DNA of 64,000 nucleotides, taken from positions 18,151,346 through 18,215,345 of the forward strand of contig CM020618.1 in assembly GCA_009829735.1 (NCBI GenBank). The letters run 5' to 3'. Shown here one piece after another: positions 42,183 through 53,911 of this stretch. The DNA is from Pyropia yezoensis. Its lineage: Eukaryota; Rhodophyta; Bangiophyceae; Bangiales; Bangiaceae. The translations under genes and the position numbers were made by a program. The notes beneath the pieces are model-generated. The model saw only the letters and a program-made list of their open reading frames with translations. It was not told the DNA's origin and searched no databases. Each line of letters begins with the position of its first letter. The stretch's first letter is position 1.

Positions 42183-42325
42183 CACACCAAACCCTTGGTC
42201 AGCCGTCCACTCGCATAGCCAAGTTTGCGCGTCATCATACGACGCATGAGCGAACACCACACCCTAGGTCAGCCGTCCACTCGTTTAGGCACAATCTACG
42301 CGTCATCGTACGACGCATGAACGGA
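42183..42325. repeat. Tandem duplication of about 70 bp covering a gene's 3' end
   Basis: Two copies with a period of 70-71 bp share GGTCAGCCGTCCACTCG (42197 and 42267) and CGTCATC(A/G)TACGACGCATGA. The right copy contains the last codons and stop of the small minus-strand gene; the left copy is a diverged duplicate lying in its 3' flank. Confidence 0.85.
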
Positions 42326-42781
42326 CAGCGCGCATCCAGGGGCATCCCGGTCAGTCTCACCGCAGCAGTGCCAAAAGTACTCAAGCCCGCTCGTCTCTGT
42401 AGGCTCGATACGGTTCAGCCGGCCACGGTACTGTGCCGAGTGAGTACTGTAGCATGGTGTGGCAGGCACGAGAGCACAAGCAACAGATTGGTGGACACAA
42501 AAGCTTGAACAAGCAACAAGGTAAGTCAGGCTCGTGAGCAGCGCAAGATGTCATCGCCAAGCACCCAGTACACAGTCTGTACCTTGCATCGCGCCTCCCA
42601 GAACGTAAACGTACCGGCATGAAGCAGGCGTGTTTGTTTCCGTGTCGTACTGCTGCTTGCACTTGCGGCAAACCCGCAACGTCATTACCGCAGCGCGAGC
42701 AGGAGCAACTCGCACCCGCCGCAAGGACAGCATGGGGCGGAAGCGAGGTGCCCGGGCAAGGACGGGAAGAAAAGCTGCCAT
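42296..42781 (-). CDS. Small Cys/His-rich zinc-binding-like protein, two exons (105 aa)
   Basis: Exons 42781-42615 and 42446-42296 are joined across a 168-nt intron (GTACGT donor, GCTACAG acceptor, phase 2). The product begins with an Arg/Ala-rich presequence (MAAFLPVLARAPRF, about 1-33). It continues VCRKCKQQYDTETNTPASC, then RTHSAQYRGRLNR across the splice, then EYFWHCCGETDRDAPGC and HASYDDA. The spacing CxxC-x13-C-x2-H and WHCCG...PGC...H matches, from memory, an uncharacterised conserved plant/algal protein with pattern CRRC...NxPxxCxxHxAxFGG...YWHCCG...DPGC. Zinc binding and organelle location are inferred. That the splice exactly restores the Cys-x2-His pattern supports the model. The gene sits in AT-rich transposon-dense DNA. 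Confidence 0.72.
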
Positions 42782-43035
42782 AGTGCAGATTGTCGTGGGC
42801 AGTCGAGTGGTACGCACTGGCCCGAGGCCGAAGAGATTCACGGGTAGTGCAGAAGATTGGAGAATCGGCCACAGTCCCCGCGTCTCTCTGGACAAGCTCT
42901 CTGTTGCACTGATCCCACATCTGTCAATAGGCCCCAGACTGAATGTAATTCTTCAAACATTTCCATGGAAATGCATGCATCAGTTAGGCGGTCACCGTCG
43001 TACCAACCTCCTCCTCAGACCAAAACATGCTCGCC

Positions 43036-43532
43036 CTACGCGCCGTAGCACACCACTGTGCGGCCGTTGAGCGGCTGCTGCGTCGGCCGCTCCGTTAGCA
43101 CCACCGCCCCCGAGGCGAGGAGCGCGCGGCCGAGGCGGGCCAGCTGCGCCTCGCTCGCGGTGATCACCTCGCGCGACATAATCCAGGTGACGCCCTCAGA
43201 GCAGGGCGGTGTCGTCAGGGAGCCCATATAGTTGCCATATAGCGGCCATAGTAGGTCCACGGCGTCGCGTCCGACGCTGCCGCTGTGGAAGCGGCGCCGC
43301 CGCTCAGGGCCGCCGCCGCGAGGGCGGTGGCCGCCAGCAGCTGCCGCGCGCGCGTCACAGAAACCAACGCGTCCTTGGGGGTGGGAAGAGGGGGCGGGGG
43401 GGGTGGGGGGGGGAAGGCGGGGGAGGGAGGCGTTGTTGGGCGCGTCGGGGCGAACGAGTCAAAGCGTTGGGGCGGGGAGAGGAGCAGGGGCGACGCTGGG
43501 AATGACTGGCTGGTGTGCGATGACTCGTTCAT
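43036..43532 (-). pseudogene. Alpha-carbonic anhydrase relic with the catalytic core deleted
   Basis: The 5' part (ATG 43532) encodes a Pro-rich leader, then a hydrophobic export or lumen-targeting segment (ARQLLAATALAAAALSGGAA) and SDATPWTYYG, the usual start of an alpha-CA domain. In another frame, immediately after, comes the alpha-CA C-terminus: YMGSLTTPPCSEGVTWIMSRE and PTQQPLNGRTVV, ending at 43036. About 170 residues that would carry the three zinc-binding His are missing, and the two parts are out of frame. The junction contains a short repeat (TATATGG twice). It is read as a deletion relic; an assembly collapse is the alternative. Confidence 0.85.
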
Positions 43533-43553
43533 GGTCTGTCGGCGGGTACACAC

Positions 43554-46384
43554 GCTCTGGGGGGTGCCCTCTTTTTATACGCCTCCCCTCCGTGCCCCCG
43601 CCGCCGCGCCGGTCACTCTCCGCCCGCCGACCAGCCGTCACCGTCCCTCGCCACACGCCGTCACGTCGTCACCCACATGGCAGAGGCGTCCCCACCACCC
43701 AGGCCGTCCAGCCCAGTGCCATGGCCGCGCCACCCGCCTACGCCCCCAAAAGGGCTGGTGCCTCCCCCCCCGGTGGTCCCTCTCCACATTTCCGTCCGTC
43801 TCTGCCCGCCCCCGGGGCCCCCCCACCACACATGTGCGTGCCAACCGCCTCGGGCATGGCGCTCATACAATGAATGGAAGTGGAGGAGAGGGCGAGAGCA
43901 AACCACTCAAGGTGCGGTGGTGGACTGGAGTGCATCCCCCCCCATCGGGGGGGGGGGGGGGGGGGGGGGCGACACGGGACCACGTGCCGGTCTACTGCAG
44001 GGGGTTTACTGCTGCCACAGCAACCCCACTGCACCTTGACATCTCCTGGCAAGGCGCACTGACACTTCACTCCGGCCTCTTCTCTCTTCCTTTCTTGCGA
44101 CTACGGTGTCTTCTCAACGCCGACGGCTGCGGCGGCCACATTGGCAGTCGCCGACCCCCAAGCGCCGCCGCCCCCCCCCCCCAACTTGCCGCCGCAGTCC
44201 CTCCCAAGGCAAGGGGCGGCAATGCCTGGCACCGCTGCCACCGCCGCCTGGCCGCTGCCGCCGTCGCCACAGCCATGGGAGCAGGCGGCTGCACTGCCCG
44301 AGCCGTCCTTCTCCCCCCAGCCGACGTGCACTCCAGCGCCCACCCCCCCCACTCCCTCCCCCACCACCAGCGCGGCCGAGAATTCTGCTCAGCCCCGCCC
44401 CCCAGCCTTCCCATTTAGAGTGTGGGCCGCTTGACGTCGAGAGTGGTGTACATGAGGCGAGCGGACCACCGGGGCCATGGCGGCAAGGCCGCCAAGGAAG
44501 GCCGGCATGGGCGCCGGAGGTGGGGCCGACAGGGACCCACAACGTGTCGCGCCTTCCGCAGGCACTTTGGCGCCGGGCGCGCCCGCCCCAGCCGCCTGCG
44601 GCGGAGGCGCCATCAGCGCGCACGGGAGATGACGTCGCTGACAGAGAGGTGCCCCCCCCATCGTGCCCTCCCCCCCCCCGCACACCCCCCAGCACGGTAA
44701 TCACCCAAGCAACCGTGTGTGACCGCCACCGCAGCGGCGGCCAGCCCCACCGGCGCATGGGCGACGCGCTGGCCATCACCAGAGGCCGCTCCTGGCATGG
44801 GCGGCAAGGGCATGCGCGCACCTCCACTACCGCCGTCGCTGCCGCTGGTGCAGCCCATCCCGCCCTTTGACTCTGCCCAAACTACCCAGCCAGCAAAGGC
44901 GGCGGACACGCGTCGCCGCCACCCGGGAGGAAGGACGCCCCCCTGCACAGCACCAGCAGGCGACTGGAGAGACGATGGGCGGCACCTGCGGATGCGCTTG
45001 TGCCGGGAGCATCGCAACGGCCGGTTGAGACTGCCCAGTTCCTTCCCCAACGGGCAAAGCCCAGCTGCAGGTTCCGCCTCCTCCTCCCCCCCCCTTCCCC
45101 ACCTACTGCTGGATGACGCCGCGTGCGGGCGCCCACCGCATCCTTAGGCAGGTGCCACAGACGGCGGCCACCAAAGTGGAGTAACCCGACCTCATCTGCC
45201 GTTGGGATGGATCCCGCCACAGCGAGCACTGCGCTGGTCTCCTCATTCTCTGGCCCACCGCCCTCCCCGCCCGCCCACCCAGCCCCCCACTCTCCCCGGT
45301 TCGCCCACCCGCCCTGTCGCCATGGATTGGGACGCCCCCCCCATGGGCCCACGGACTGCGGAGTCACCGCCGATGCCTGCGCTTGCCGCCGCCGTCGTCT
45401 CCTGCCCCACCAGTCTGCTTCGACGCCCCAGGTACAGTACAGTACATACATATGTACGCGCCCAAAGCAAACCCACACAAGCGCGGTCAGAGCAAATCCT
45501 ATGTAGCAGCAAATACTGAAGGCCTGGGAGCTTTTCACAAACGCACATGAGCATGACCTCGTTAAATACTGACGCCGTGTGGGAGACCAATTAGCAGTCG
45601 ATACGCACACTGCGGAGGGCCATGTGCCAGTCTACGTGAAGGGATCGCCGAGGCTCGGGGCAACCGTTGTTGCCTGTTGAGCCGCCTACGTGTCCAACAC
45701 CTCTGCTCGGTGAGGCTGGCGACGGGATCAGCAGGGTTTCTGAGCCCACTCCCGTTTCTTCTTTCGGGAATTCAAGTGTGACCCGACCGTATTCCGACAG
45801 ATATTTGTCCATCGAGGGAATGGACAGCGTCTTGTGGTCGGCTGGCGCCCTCTACGACGTCATGCAGCCTGCACGCCTTCATTGTCCATGTACCAATCGA
45901 ACCATCCTGTGGCTCCGCTGTGGTGACAGAGAAGAGTAAAATTTGGCTACTGCACATTCAAACAGTCGACGGCAGTCTCGTGTGTCGGACCGTCGAAGGC
46001 CGCGCGGTTCCATATCGTCACGCCTTGCGGCACGCGTCCCCGCAGCGGAGGTGCGTTGCGCCCTTCCTCCGGCGGAGGTGTGTTTCGCCCTTCCTACTGC
46101 GGCATCAGGTGGCCACGCTCCCCCCCCTACCCTTCGTTTTTCAGTCGTTGCGGTCTTCCAGCAACCGAAAGCTGTGCGCGTTGTTCATAGCGCCGACCGG
46201 CCCGTTCTCCTCTTGGCCACCCTCACCGACCTATCCCGGTGGCCCCTTCACGGCTGGCGGCCTGCACGTCAAGCGACGACGCCCCCGTCAATTCGCCACC
46301 TCCACGAGGTCCAAGTTGCGCGCTCCCCCGCCCCCGTCCCCCCCACTGCTCCCCCCTCTCCTCCCTATCTAGTTAGCTCCTGCC
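43554..46384. other. GC-rich region without a convincing gene
   Basis: Open frames on both strands (for example 44719-45147 plus, 44882-45610 minus, 45210-45506 plus) contain stretches of mixed composition but no recognisable motif or consistent splice sites. Poly-G at about 43949-43970. 45.45-45.95 kb is less GC-rich. An unrecognised gene here is possible. Confidence 0.4.
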
Positions 46385-48025
46385 ATGTGCCCGCCCGTGG
46401 GTATCTGCCGGCCGCCTCGTCTGCGGGCGACCGCAGGATCCCCCCCCCGGACGACCGCCGTGCGGGTGGGCGTCCTCGCTTCGCTGGGTGCTGTCCTTGC
46501 GCTGGCTCTCGCTGCCGCCGCCGACGCCGCCGCGGGGGGTCCCCCCGCTTTTGCCGACGTGACCGCGGCGTCAGGGCTATCGACGCGGAGGGGGCTCAAG
46601 TATGGGGGCCCTTTGGTCGCGGACTTGGACGGCGACGGCACCTATGACTTGGTGCTGCCCAACCACGTCAATGAGCCCGCGATGATCCAGTGGGGGCGCC
46701 CCGGCATGGCCGCCTACACCGCCGGGCCGCGGCTGCTGCCGTACCTCGAGGACATCCACGGGCTGTCGGCGGGGGACCTGGGCGCCGGCTCGGGCGGCCG
46801 CCATCTAATCGTGTCGGTGGGCGGCTCCTTCAAGTCTGGCCTGCCGCCGTGGGGCCTGAACCCCCGCGCACCGGTGCTGCTCCAGCTCAACGGCCGGTCG
46901 CTGCAGACGGTGACGGAGGCGCGGAGGTTGCATCCCGCCAAGATGCGCGGCCGCGCGCCGCGGCTAGTGGACTTGGATGGGGATGGGGATCTGGACGTGG
47001 TGCTGTGGGGCAGCCAGGTATTGGTCAAATGGGACAAGACGCCCCGCCAAAAGGTGCTGCTCAATGGGGGCCGCGCGTTTTGGCCGGTCAAGGAGTCGGG
47101 CCTCGGCGACGACTCCTCCGAAGGCGTTGCGATGATCGACATCAATGGGGACGGCATCGTCGACGCGGTCACCTTCTCCAAGCGCCTCCGCGTGTTTATT
47201 GGCAGGGGGGGGGGGCGCTTTGTCGACGCCACCAACACTTGGCTGTCTGGCATCCCCGAGTCGCTATGGGTGGGCACCCCTGTGTGGGCGCCCATTAACA
47301 CGGTGGCGGCACTGGACTACAATAACGACGGCCGCTTAGACTTGTACGTGGGCGTTAACGGCACGCGGGGGAGTGTTTTGCTGGCCAATCAAGGCACCCG
47401 CTTTGTGGACGTCACCCGCCAGGCGGGGCTGCTGGACGGGACCCCCCTCACCGTCGGCTGTACGGTAGGGGACTTCAATAACGACGGCTTTGTCGACATC
47501 CTGCCCGTCTCGTTTGCGTCGGCCGTCGTGCCCGTGTACCTCAATAATGGGGACGGCACATTCAAGCGGTTGGCGAAGACGGGGCTGGCCAACTGGGCGC
47601 CCCGCGGGCGTGGCGACGGCGCGCAGGCCTATGACGCCGACGGCGACGGCCGGCTGGACGTGCTGCTTTCACGGGGCGACCGCGATGACAAGCCGGACTC
47701 GGTGCTATCGACTTATCGGCTGTTTCGCAACACCGGCGGGCCGGGCATGGGACGGTCGCTGGCGGTGGTTGTGGGACGCTCCCCGCGGGGGGGCACGTCG
47801 ACGGGCGCCCGCGTGACGGTCACGGCGTGGCAACCCAGGGCGGGGGGGCCGTGGACGCGCGACGTGGGCGGGGCGGGGGAGGTCTTCTCGTCGAGCCTAT
47901 TTGATAACGTACACGTGGGTGTCGGCGCCGTCCGCTCCGTCGCTTCGGTGCGGGTGCGCTGGTCGGACGGGTCGGTTGTGGTCAAGCGAGGGGTGCAGAC
48001 TGGCGGCAAGGTGAGAATGCCTTGA
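46385..48025 (+). CDS. Secreted FG-GAP/VCBS repeat protein with ASPIC/UnbV domain
   Basis: Single exon, 546 aa; an in-frame TAG lies 15 nt upstream of the ATG, fixing the start. Residues 1-26 are Arg-rich and 27-46 hydrophobic (VRVGVLASLGAVLALALAAA), a signal peptide or anchor. Six Ca2+-binding beta-propeller motifs follow: ADLDGDGTYDLVL, VDLDGDGDLDVVL, IDINGDGIVDAV, LDYNNDGRLDLYV, GDFNNDGFVDIL and YDADGDGRLDVLL. The C-terminus (about 450-546) has the ASPIC/UnbV pattern: STGARVTVTA, GGAGEVFSSSLFDNVHVGVG and VRVRWSDGSVVV. This matches the CRTAC1/ASPIC family, which is secreted and carbohydrate- or matrix-associated in other organisms. The biochemical function is unknown. Confidence 0.92.
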   Translation: MCPPVGICRPPRLRATAGSPPRTTAVRVGVLASLGAVLALALAAAADAAAGGPPAFADVTAASGLSTRRGLKYGGPLVADLDGDGTYDLVLPNHVNEPAMIQWGRPGMAAYTAGPRLLPYLEDIHGLSAGDLGAGSGGRHLIVSVGGSFKSGLPPWGLNPRAPVLLQLNGRSLQTVTEARRLHPAKMRGRAPRLVDLDGDGDLDVVLWGSQVLVKWDKTPRQKVLLNGGRAFWPVKESGLGDDSSEGVAMIDINGDGIVDAVTFSKRLRVFIGRGGGRFVDATNTWLSGIPESLWVGTPVWAPINTVAALDYNNDGRLDLYVGVNGTRGSVLLANQGTRFVDVTRQAGLLDGTPLTVGCTVGDFNNDGFVDILPVSFASAVVPVYLNNGDGTFKRLAKTGLANWAPRGRGDGAQAYDADGDGRLDVLLSRGDRDDKPDSVLSTYRLFRNTGGPGMGRSLAVVVGRSPRGGTSTGARVTVTAWQPRAGGPWTRDVGGAGEVFSSSLFDNVHVGVGAVRSVASVRVRWSDGSVVVKRGVQTGGKVRMP

Positions 48026-51000
48026 GGTAGACGCTGAGCTGGGAAAGGGGGCGAGGGGAGCGGCACAGTGGGTCTTACACCATGTATCCGTCTGACACCG
48101 GTTTTTGACAAGTCGGGCACAGGGGATCACTCCCAGGTCCGACTTCCGCCAAAAAAAAATGTGTGCTTGCTCAGGAGCATCTCACCAGGTCTGCCGTTTC
48201 TCCACACGACGACGTATTACTTCATTAAAAAAAAAGGTATCCTAAATTGAATCATGAAGCTAAACTGTTGTCGCAGACTGGTCTTCACCAAGCATTACAC
48301 GATAGCATCAAAAGATAAGAAAATCTGAAGTCATATCCGCTCAGCGCCATTCAAAGGATATCACAGCCAGCCTTGACAGGCGCCCTTAAGAAATTAAAAC
48401 CGATGGTAGTGGCACGCTCGACAATCGGTGTATGCCTTTGATAGAGAGCATTTTCTACTACTACATGATATCAATAGATGCATACATAGATACGTCTTCC
48501 CCACCTGTGTATGATACGGGCTACAAAACAATAATATGAACATGTTGTTGAGTTCGACAAAAATAAACAATTTGACTTTCGGGTCGTTATCAACACACTG
48601 CCGTGCGCAACTATTCAAACCAGTATTGCTGAACGGTTCATTCACCAAAGGTAACGACGAGTGCTCATAATCACGCATCCGACTAAATGGGGACATTACC
48701 TTCTATAGTTTCTGAGAATATCCCTAAAAACTGTGCGGAGAAGTAGACTTATCATATTTGAACAAAAAATGTTAAACCGTTTTGCGAACTGTACGAGAGT
48801 CACGAGGGAAAAGGTTGACGAGAATGATCGGCGCACTTTTTGAATCGTTCTGAGAACTGTTAAGGAACTCAGAAGTGTGAGTCTGGGACCGTAATGACAG
48901 AAACTGCTCGGGGGCTTCTGGCCAGTCTGCATCACGCACTTTCTGAAGGCATGCACATATAAATCACGGTGACGATCTTGAAAGAAAAATGGTCTGCGAT
49001 CGAAACTCGAGCAGACGTGAGCACTTCTGGAGAAAAAGAAACGTTGCTATATCGTTGAAAGCGCGCCCTGCTTGGCTGCAGGGGTGAAGGTGTTGCGCAC
49101 AGCATTTATTCGTGCGGACATGGGTTTGAGTTGGGTTCATTGTCCGGAATCGTGCGCTCGTTCGAGACGGAGGCGTTTGAATGACATGCAAGGTCTGTTG
49201 GTAGGCGCTGTCACGACTGGTCTGGGCGATGTAGTTTTATCAGATTCCTGCTCTCATCGAAACTGTGGTGTGTTTATAATGTATGACGTCACCAATTGAG
49301 GCGCTTGGACATGGTGGTGTTCGCTCTGTATCGTGCGCTGTTAGCTTTCAGGCGTGAATGATCCGAGAGGCAACAGCCCTGCCATGCGCGACGCTCGCGT
49401 CTTTTGAGAAGCAAGAGGACTCGCAGACGGGGGCAGCTTCTGTTTTTTAGACAGCTTGGGTGGTGGCTGCCGGAGCAGTCACAGCAACCGCTCATGTCTC
49501 GGCTCATGTTTCGGCAGTGGCTGGCCACGGCGGTGGGCACCCCTTTCCCCCGGCCTCAAGAATATACGATGACCGCTTCCCTTTGCACGCACACGACATG
49601 TACGACGGCACCGGGTGTCCGCCGCGGGCATGAAGCGCATCGAACAAAAAAACCTCGAAGACAACAAGTTCACTCAAAAACAGTTAAGTACCATCCGAGC
49701 GGGCACGAATATCTATCCGCGGTCTGTGAATCGTTGCACAGATTGTGATACCGGATCCACTTGACCGCCCACCGCTCATCGATGGATCCGGATACATCCA
49801 TTGGGGAACGTGCCGCCATGTTGCATACTCTGTCCAGCCGGTTATGGCCAATCTGGGATGGCTGGCATCGCTTAACTATCTGTCGCGCCTGACAGCGAGC
49901 TCACTCACCCACACTCACAGCAAAGGGCCTCCTTGCCGGCATCGCGCTCCCTCCGCGAAAGGACAGAGTAAAGCATGGACGGAAAAAAGAAAGCATGAGA
50001 TGGAGAAACTAGCGCGCTGATGCGGTTGTGCCCGAATCTTTCGTGCTGTCAGTCTCGCCTAATGTTTCTGTGTGCTCGTGTCTTCCGCTCACTTCCCTCG
50101 CTCGGGGTGCTGCGAGGGGCTTTCAGAATTAATTCCGCTCTTCTTTGGGAGTGCCGGAGATGGGTGGACAGCTGCTTCGCCATACAAACGTTCACAATTT
50201 CTCGAAGAATAGGCAGCAAAGCCATGGACCTAACAGGCCAGATGCGCACGCTGCGCACGCTCCTGTGCCTCAGCACCGTTACGTTACACGCGAAAACACA
50301 GGGTCGAGCAACGCGAAACGGCGCAGAGAGCAGTACGCCGTTCACCAGTCCTTGATAGTAACAAACAGCGGACAAACTGCTCTCAGAACAGCCGTGACAA
50401 GTGAATCCGTAATTCGCTTGATGATATTGTCGATGTTCTTCTTGTATTTTGTCGCCGACAGGAGCGCGTCAGTTCCGCCATAACACCTTAAAAGAATGCA
50501 AGAGCACGATAGAAAAAGTATTCAAACATTCTTTCGGACTCAGGTCCCTGGCTTGGCAGGATTCTCCTTCTCGTTTCTCGCTTCGTCAGATACCTCAAGA
50601 CTGCTCTCTGCGTGCCAGAAATGCGTGCTGATATTTCATAAAATTGTAAAGTGCTTTGTGCCAAAGATGGTTTGCGTTGCAGAATCCCGTTTTCCTTCTG
50701 AATTGTGCTCATGCCAATCGCAGGAACGCCACAGAACGTTTCCAAGGCGTTTCTTCGAAGCTATTCCAATTCGGTCAATCTCAGTTTCCAGGAAGCGCCT
50801 CCGAAACGCTGCGTACCAGGAAGAAACGTTAAGTAAAAAAAAATCGTTTGGAGGTGAGTTTGGTAAGATGATTGGACGATAACCATACAAATACCTAAAA
50901 GATGGAAACAGTGTTGAACAGATTTTGTGCATGCTCATGATGAAGAAGGGTTGTGCCATTTTGTACGACGACTGCCTCTGCAAAGTCCTGGTTTCGAATG

Positions 51001-51480
51001 GAGTTTCTTGTACTTGACTGTCGACAAAGTTTAAGTTAGACGTTTTCATGGTCCCACCCATCTGAAGAATCTGTGGTTCTTTCTTCATATATCTGTTTTG
51101 ATTTTTCGTGTCCTGGCACGCCCGCAGAAAAGTGTGCATGCGGGTGGACGGGTCTCCGACGCGCATATGAAAAATTGATCTCGCGTCTAGTCGATATCCA
51201 CTTGGAGGCCGAGCCAAGTGCGCCTGTATGGGACCATGCCTGGATCTGATCGCTCTCCCCTTTCGTGATGGGATGAAGCCCTAGTAGCGGTCGCCCAGTG
51301 GACAAACGAGCGTGTCTGTCGGCACGTGATTTCGAGAAAGGCCATCAGCAGACGATCCCGTGAGGTCAACCACTTGTTGTCGAACCAATCAGAAGCACCC
51401 ATGCGAGCCGCTAGGCCTCCCAGCGCTTCCATGATATAAAAAAATCCCCCCAATTTAACCCAGACGTGCAATAGTTCCTG
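48026..51480. other. AT-rich non-genic DNA
   Basis: A sharp drop in GC follows the FG-GAP gene. Short frames on both strands show no motif; the longest (51217-50636, -, 193 codons) is not recognisable. No terminal inverted repeats or tRNA were found by eye. Confidence 0.5.
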
Positions 51481-51885
51481 AAAAGAATGGATCCCCGTAT
51501 TGGGCCCGGCCAGCCCAATTCGAAACCTGGCCTGAAAGCAGTGGGGGAGGCTGCGCTGCGCACAGCGCAGACGGGACGCCTGGCCCGGGCCAGAGGCCTG
51601 AGGCCCCGCTCCCGCGCCAGCCACGGCGAGCGGCAGCCAGATGTCGGCAGCACCGGGGAATGGCCCGTCGTTGAGAAGCGCCCGCTCAGACGTGCGCCGC
51701 ATGTCACCACGGTGCGTCCCTGCCCACTCGTCAGCTGGCAAGGAGGGTCAAGAAAAAGTCTTTACCGAGCCTGTTGGCCTATCAGGCCCGTTCGCAGACC
51801 GCTTCCGCTTGCCATGGGTGCATGCACGCAGCAATTTCATTGGGTGGCAGGGTCGGGCCGGTGCACGCGCGGTGCATGCCAGGGC

Positions 51886-51912
51886 AACATACGCGGGCGG
51901 GCCGCGTATGTT
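51886..51912. repeat. Perfect 11-bp hairpin in the 5' flank of the SAP gene
   Basis: AACATACGCGG (51886-51896) and CCGCGTATGTT (51902-51912) flank a 5-nt loop. Shorter palindromes lie nearby (ATTGGGC/GCCCAAT near 51505, CTGCGCTG/CAGCGCAG near 51555). They may be part of the left end of the Harbinger-like element. Confidence 0.7.
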
Positions 51913-52198
51913 GGCTCCCGCGGCGCCTGGTGCATGGACCCGCCACATGCCGCAAGAACATCGGAGTTGTTTATGCGAGATCTGAGTTCTATCAACAGAT
52001 CGTTGACACTCTCGTCCATCCAGGCAGGAGATTTCCGAACGACGACCGTCGGGTCGACACAAAATCCCTAGCACGCCACACACTCCATCGCGCGCACACG
52101 GCCATACAATCTCGCCTCCTCCCCACCGAACGTCGTTTCCAGTCCGCGCATTCAACGCATCCATTCCCCACCGTCCCGTTTCACCCTACGGATTCACC

Positions 52199-53677
52199 AT
52201 GGCATCCCGGATTACCGTGGAAGCTCTGCGAGGTCTCCTTAGGAGCCGAGGCCTCCCTTCCCGTGGCCGAAAGGATGATTTGCTGCAGCGGTGTCGTGTG
52301 AATGGGATGGCTCTTGCTCCCCCGCCCGAGGTTGCGGCACCGGTGCCGTCTCCCACCTCGCCACTGACACCTGCCCTTGCAGTTCCTGCGGCACTTTCCG
52401 GGGCGATTGCAGATCGCGATGGAGGTGCCGGCGCGGGAGACCCGCGTCCTGTGCACGTGTCGCCTGTGCAGTCGGCCGTGGCGGGTGGCGGCAGCGGTGC
52501 GGCGGCTGCGGCACCGCCACCCGCGGGTCCTATTGGACGAGCCGTTGCACCAGGGGGGGTGTCTGGGGTTGCTGCCTCGGCGGGGTCACCCTTCAGGACG
52601 ACTCATGATGGCGGCCGCGCGCCCAGCTTCTCAAAGCACGAACGGGCCCGCCTGGCCCATATTTTGTGCATGCCTGAGGTTGGTGCTGGAGTTGTGACGT
52701 CGCGGGGTGGGATGACACGGCAGCAGCAGGACGCCCGCCAGTCGCGCACCGCGGTGTGGTTTGTCGTTGTGGCTCCGGCTTTTAACGGTTCTGACATTTT
52801 TGACATTCCTGCGGAGTGTGCTGATGGGGGTATTGACCCCAACGAGCGCCCCCATCAACGTACCGGTGAGTTATGGAAGGCCAAGTGGACGGAGGTAAGT
52901 AAAGGATGTGGTTTTTATGCTTTTGTGCTCACCGCCATTCTTCTTCTCACATCTTTGCGATGGCACTCTGTACCGGACCCAGTATGATTTGGCTTGTTCT
53001 CCTCTGTCCACGCCCGATGGCCCACGTGTATGACTAATCATGATGTGTTACGGGAGCTTGTTCTGTGCCACTGTTGACCCCTTGTTTTGTGTCTGTCGGC
53101 GGTAGCTATCTGCTTTCTTTTGGCGCACCCACAAGAACTTCTCGTGCTCGGGGCAGAATGACCCCAGCCTGTGGGCAAGCTTCTCCAAGGGGGATACACT
53201 ACTGGACTATTTTTTTTACCTATTCAAGAACAACGCCATTGTAATGAATTTGGTGTACCCTGAGGTGGACCCTGCGGGGGTCGAGGGCGACCTGCCTCCG
53301 CTGGCAAACCACTCAACGCGTGCGCTGCAATCCAACCGCGGCAAGCGCCGGCGCGACACCCATCACGCGCCAGTTGAGGCTTTTGCTGCCAACGCAGCTG
53401 AGATGGCAGCAGCTGTCTGGTGGACTCTAGCAGTCGAGAGCTCGCAAACCTGTCCGAGACGCTCAGGAACCTCCGTGCAGCGGGTGCTGATGCCCGCTTT
53501 ATTTTCGCTGTGGAGCTGAAGCTGGAGCAGCTGTTGATGCCGCCTGCGGGGGCGCCCATGACAAGTGGCAGCAATGGAGCTTCTGGTACCGCTGCCGAGG
53601 CCCTGCCACGACCTGTCCCACGGGATGAAGATACAGCGCTGAACGCGGATGGGGTGGAGGCGGAGAGTTTTCTTTGA
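52199..53677 (+). pseudogene. SAP-domain partner protein of a Harbinger-like element, frameshifted
   Basis: Exon 1, 52199-52894 (ATG; 232 codons), and exon 2 from 53106 are joined in phase 0 (GAG|GTAAGT to GGCGGTAG|CTATCT). Residues 1-35 are a SAP DNA-binding motif (ITVEALRGLLRSRGLPSRGR). A Pro/Ala linker follows, then a conserved-looking block spanning the splice: FSKHERARLAHI, then GELWKAKWTE|LSAFFWRTHK, SCSGQNDPSLW and GDTLLDYFFYLF, similar in layout to Myb/trihelix-type partner proteins of PIF/Harbinger transposons. Near 53405-53420 the frame must shift by one base to reach the C-terminal helical part (RELANLSETLRNLR, stop at 53677). It converges on the transposase relic. The shift could be decay or a sequence error. 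Confidence 0.65.
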
Positions 53678-53911
53678 GAGGTAGGTAGCACTTTTTGAGG
53701 GGTCTGTCGCACTCTTAGAGTGGAATTTTGGTGAGCCCTTGCTGGAGTGGGACGCGGCTCCAGATGGTATGCATTGTTGCTGTAGCACTCTTTTTCTTGA
53801 CCGTTCACGAAGTGCCCCGACAGTCAGGGTCATCCTCGGACACAGTAGCATACAGCAGTGTGCCAGACAGTGAGTGGAATAATAAAGTCCCTACGACAGA
53901 CCATCCCTGAC

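Noticed and set aside
42183-42325. CRISPR-like direct repeats
   Set aside because: Only two diverged copies with no spacer pattern; it is a simple tandem duplication of a gene's 3' end.
50636-51741. Two overlapping minus-strand frames (193 and 184 codons)
   Set aside because: They are out of frame with each other, show no recognisable motif, and the second lacks an ATG at its start.
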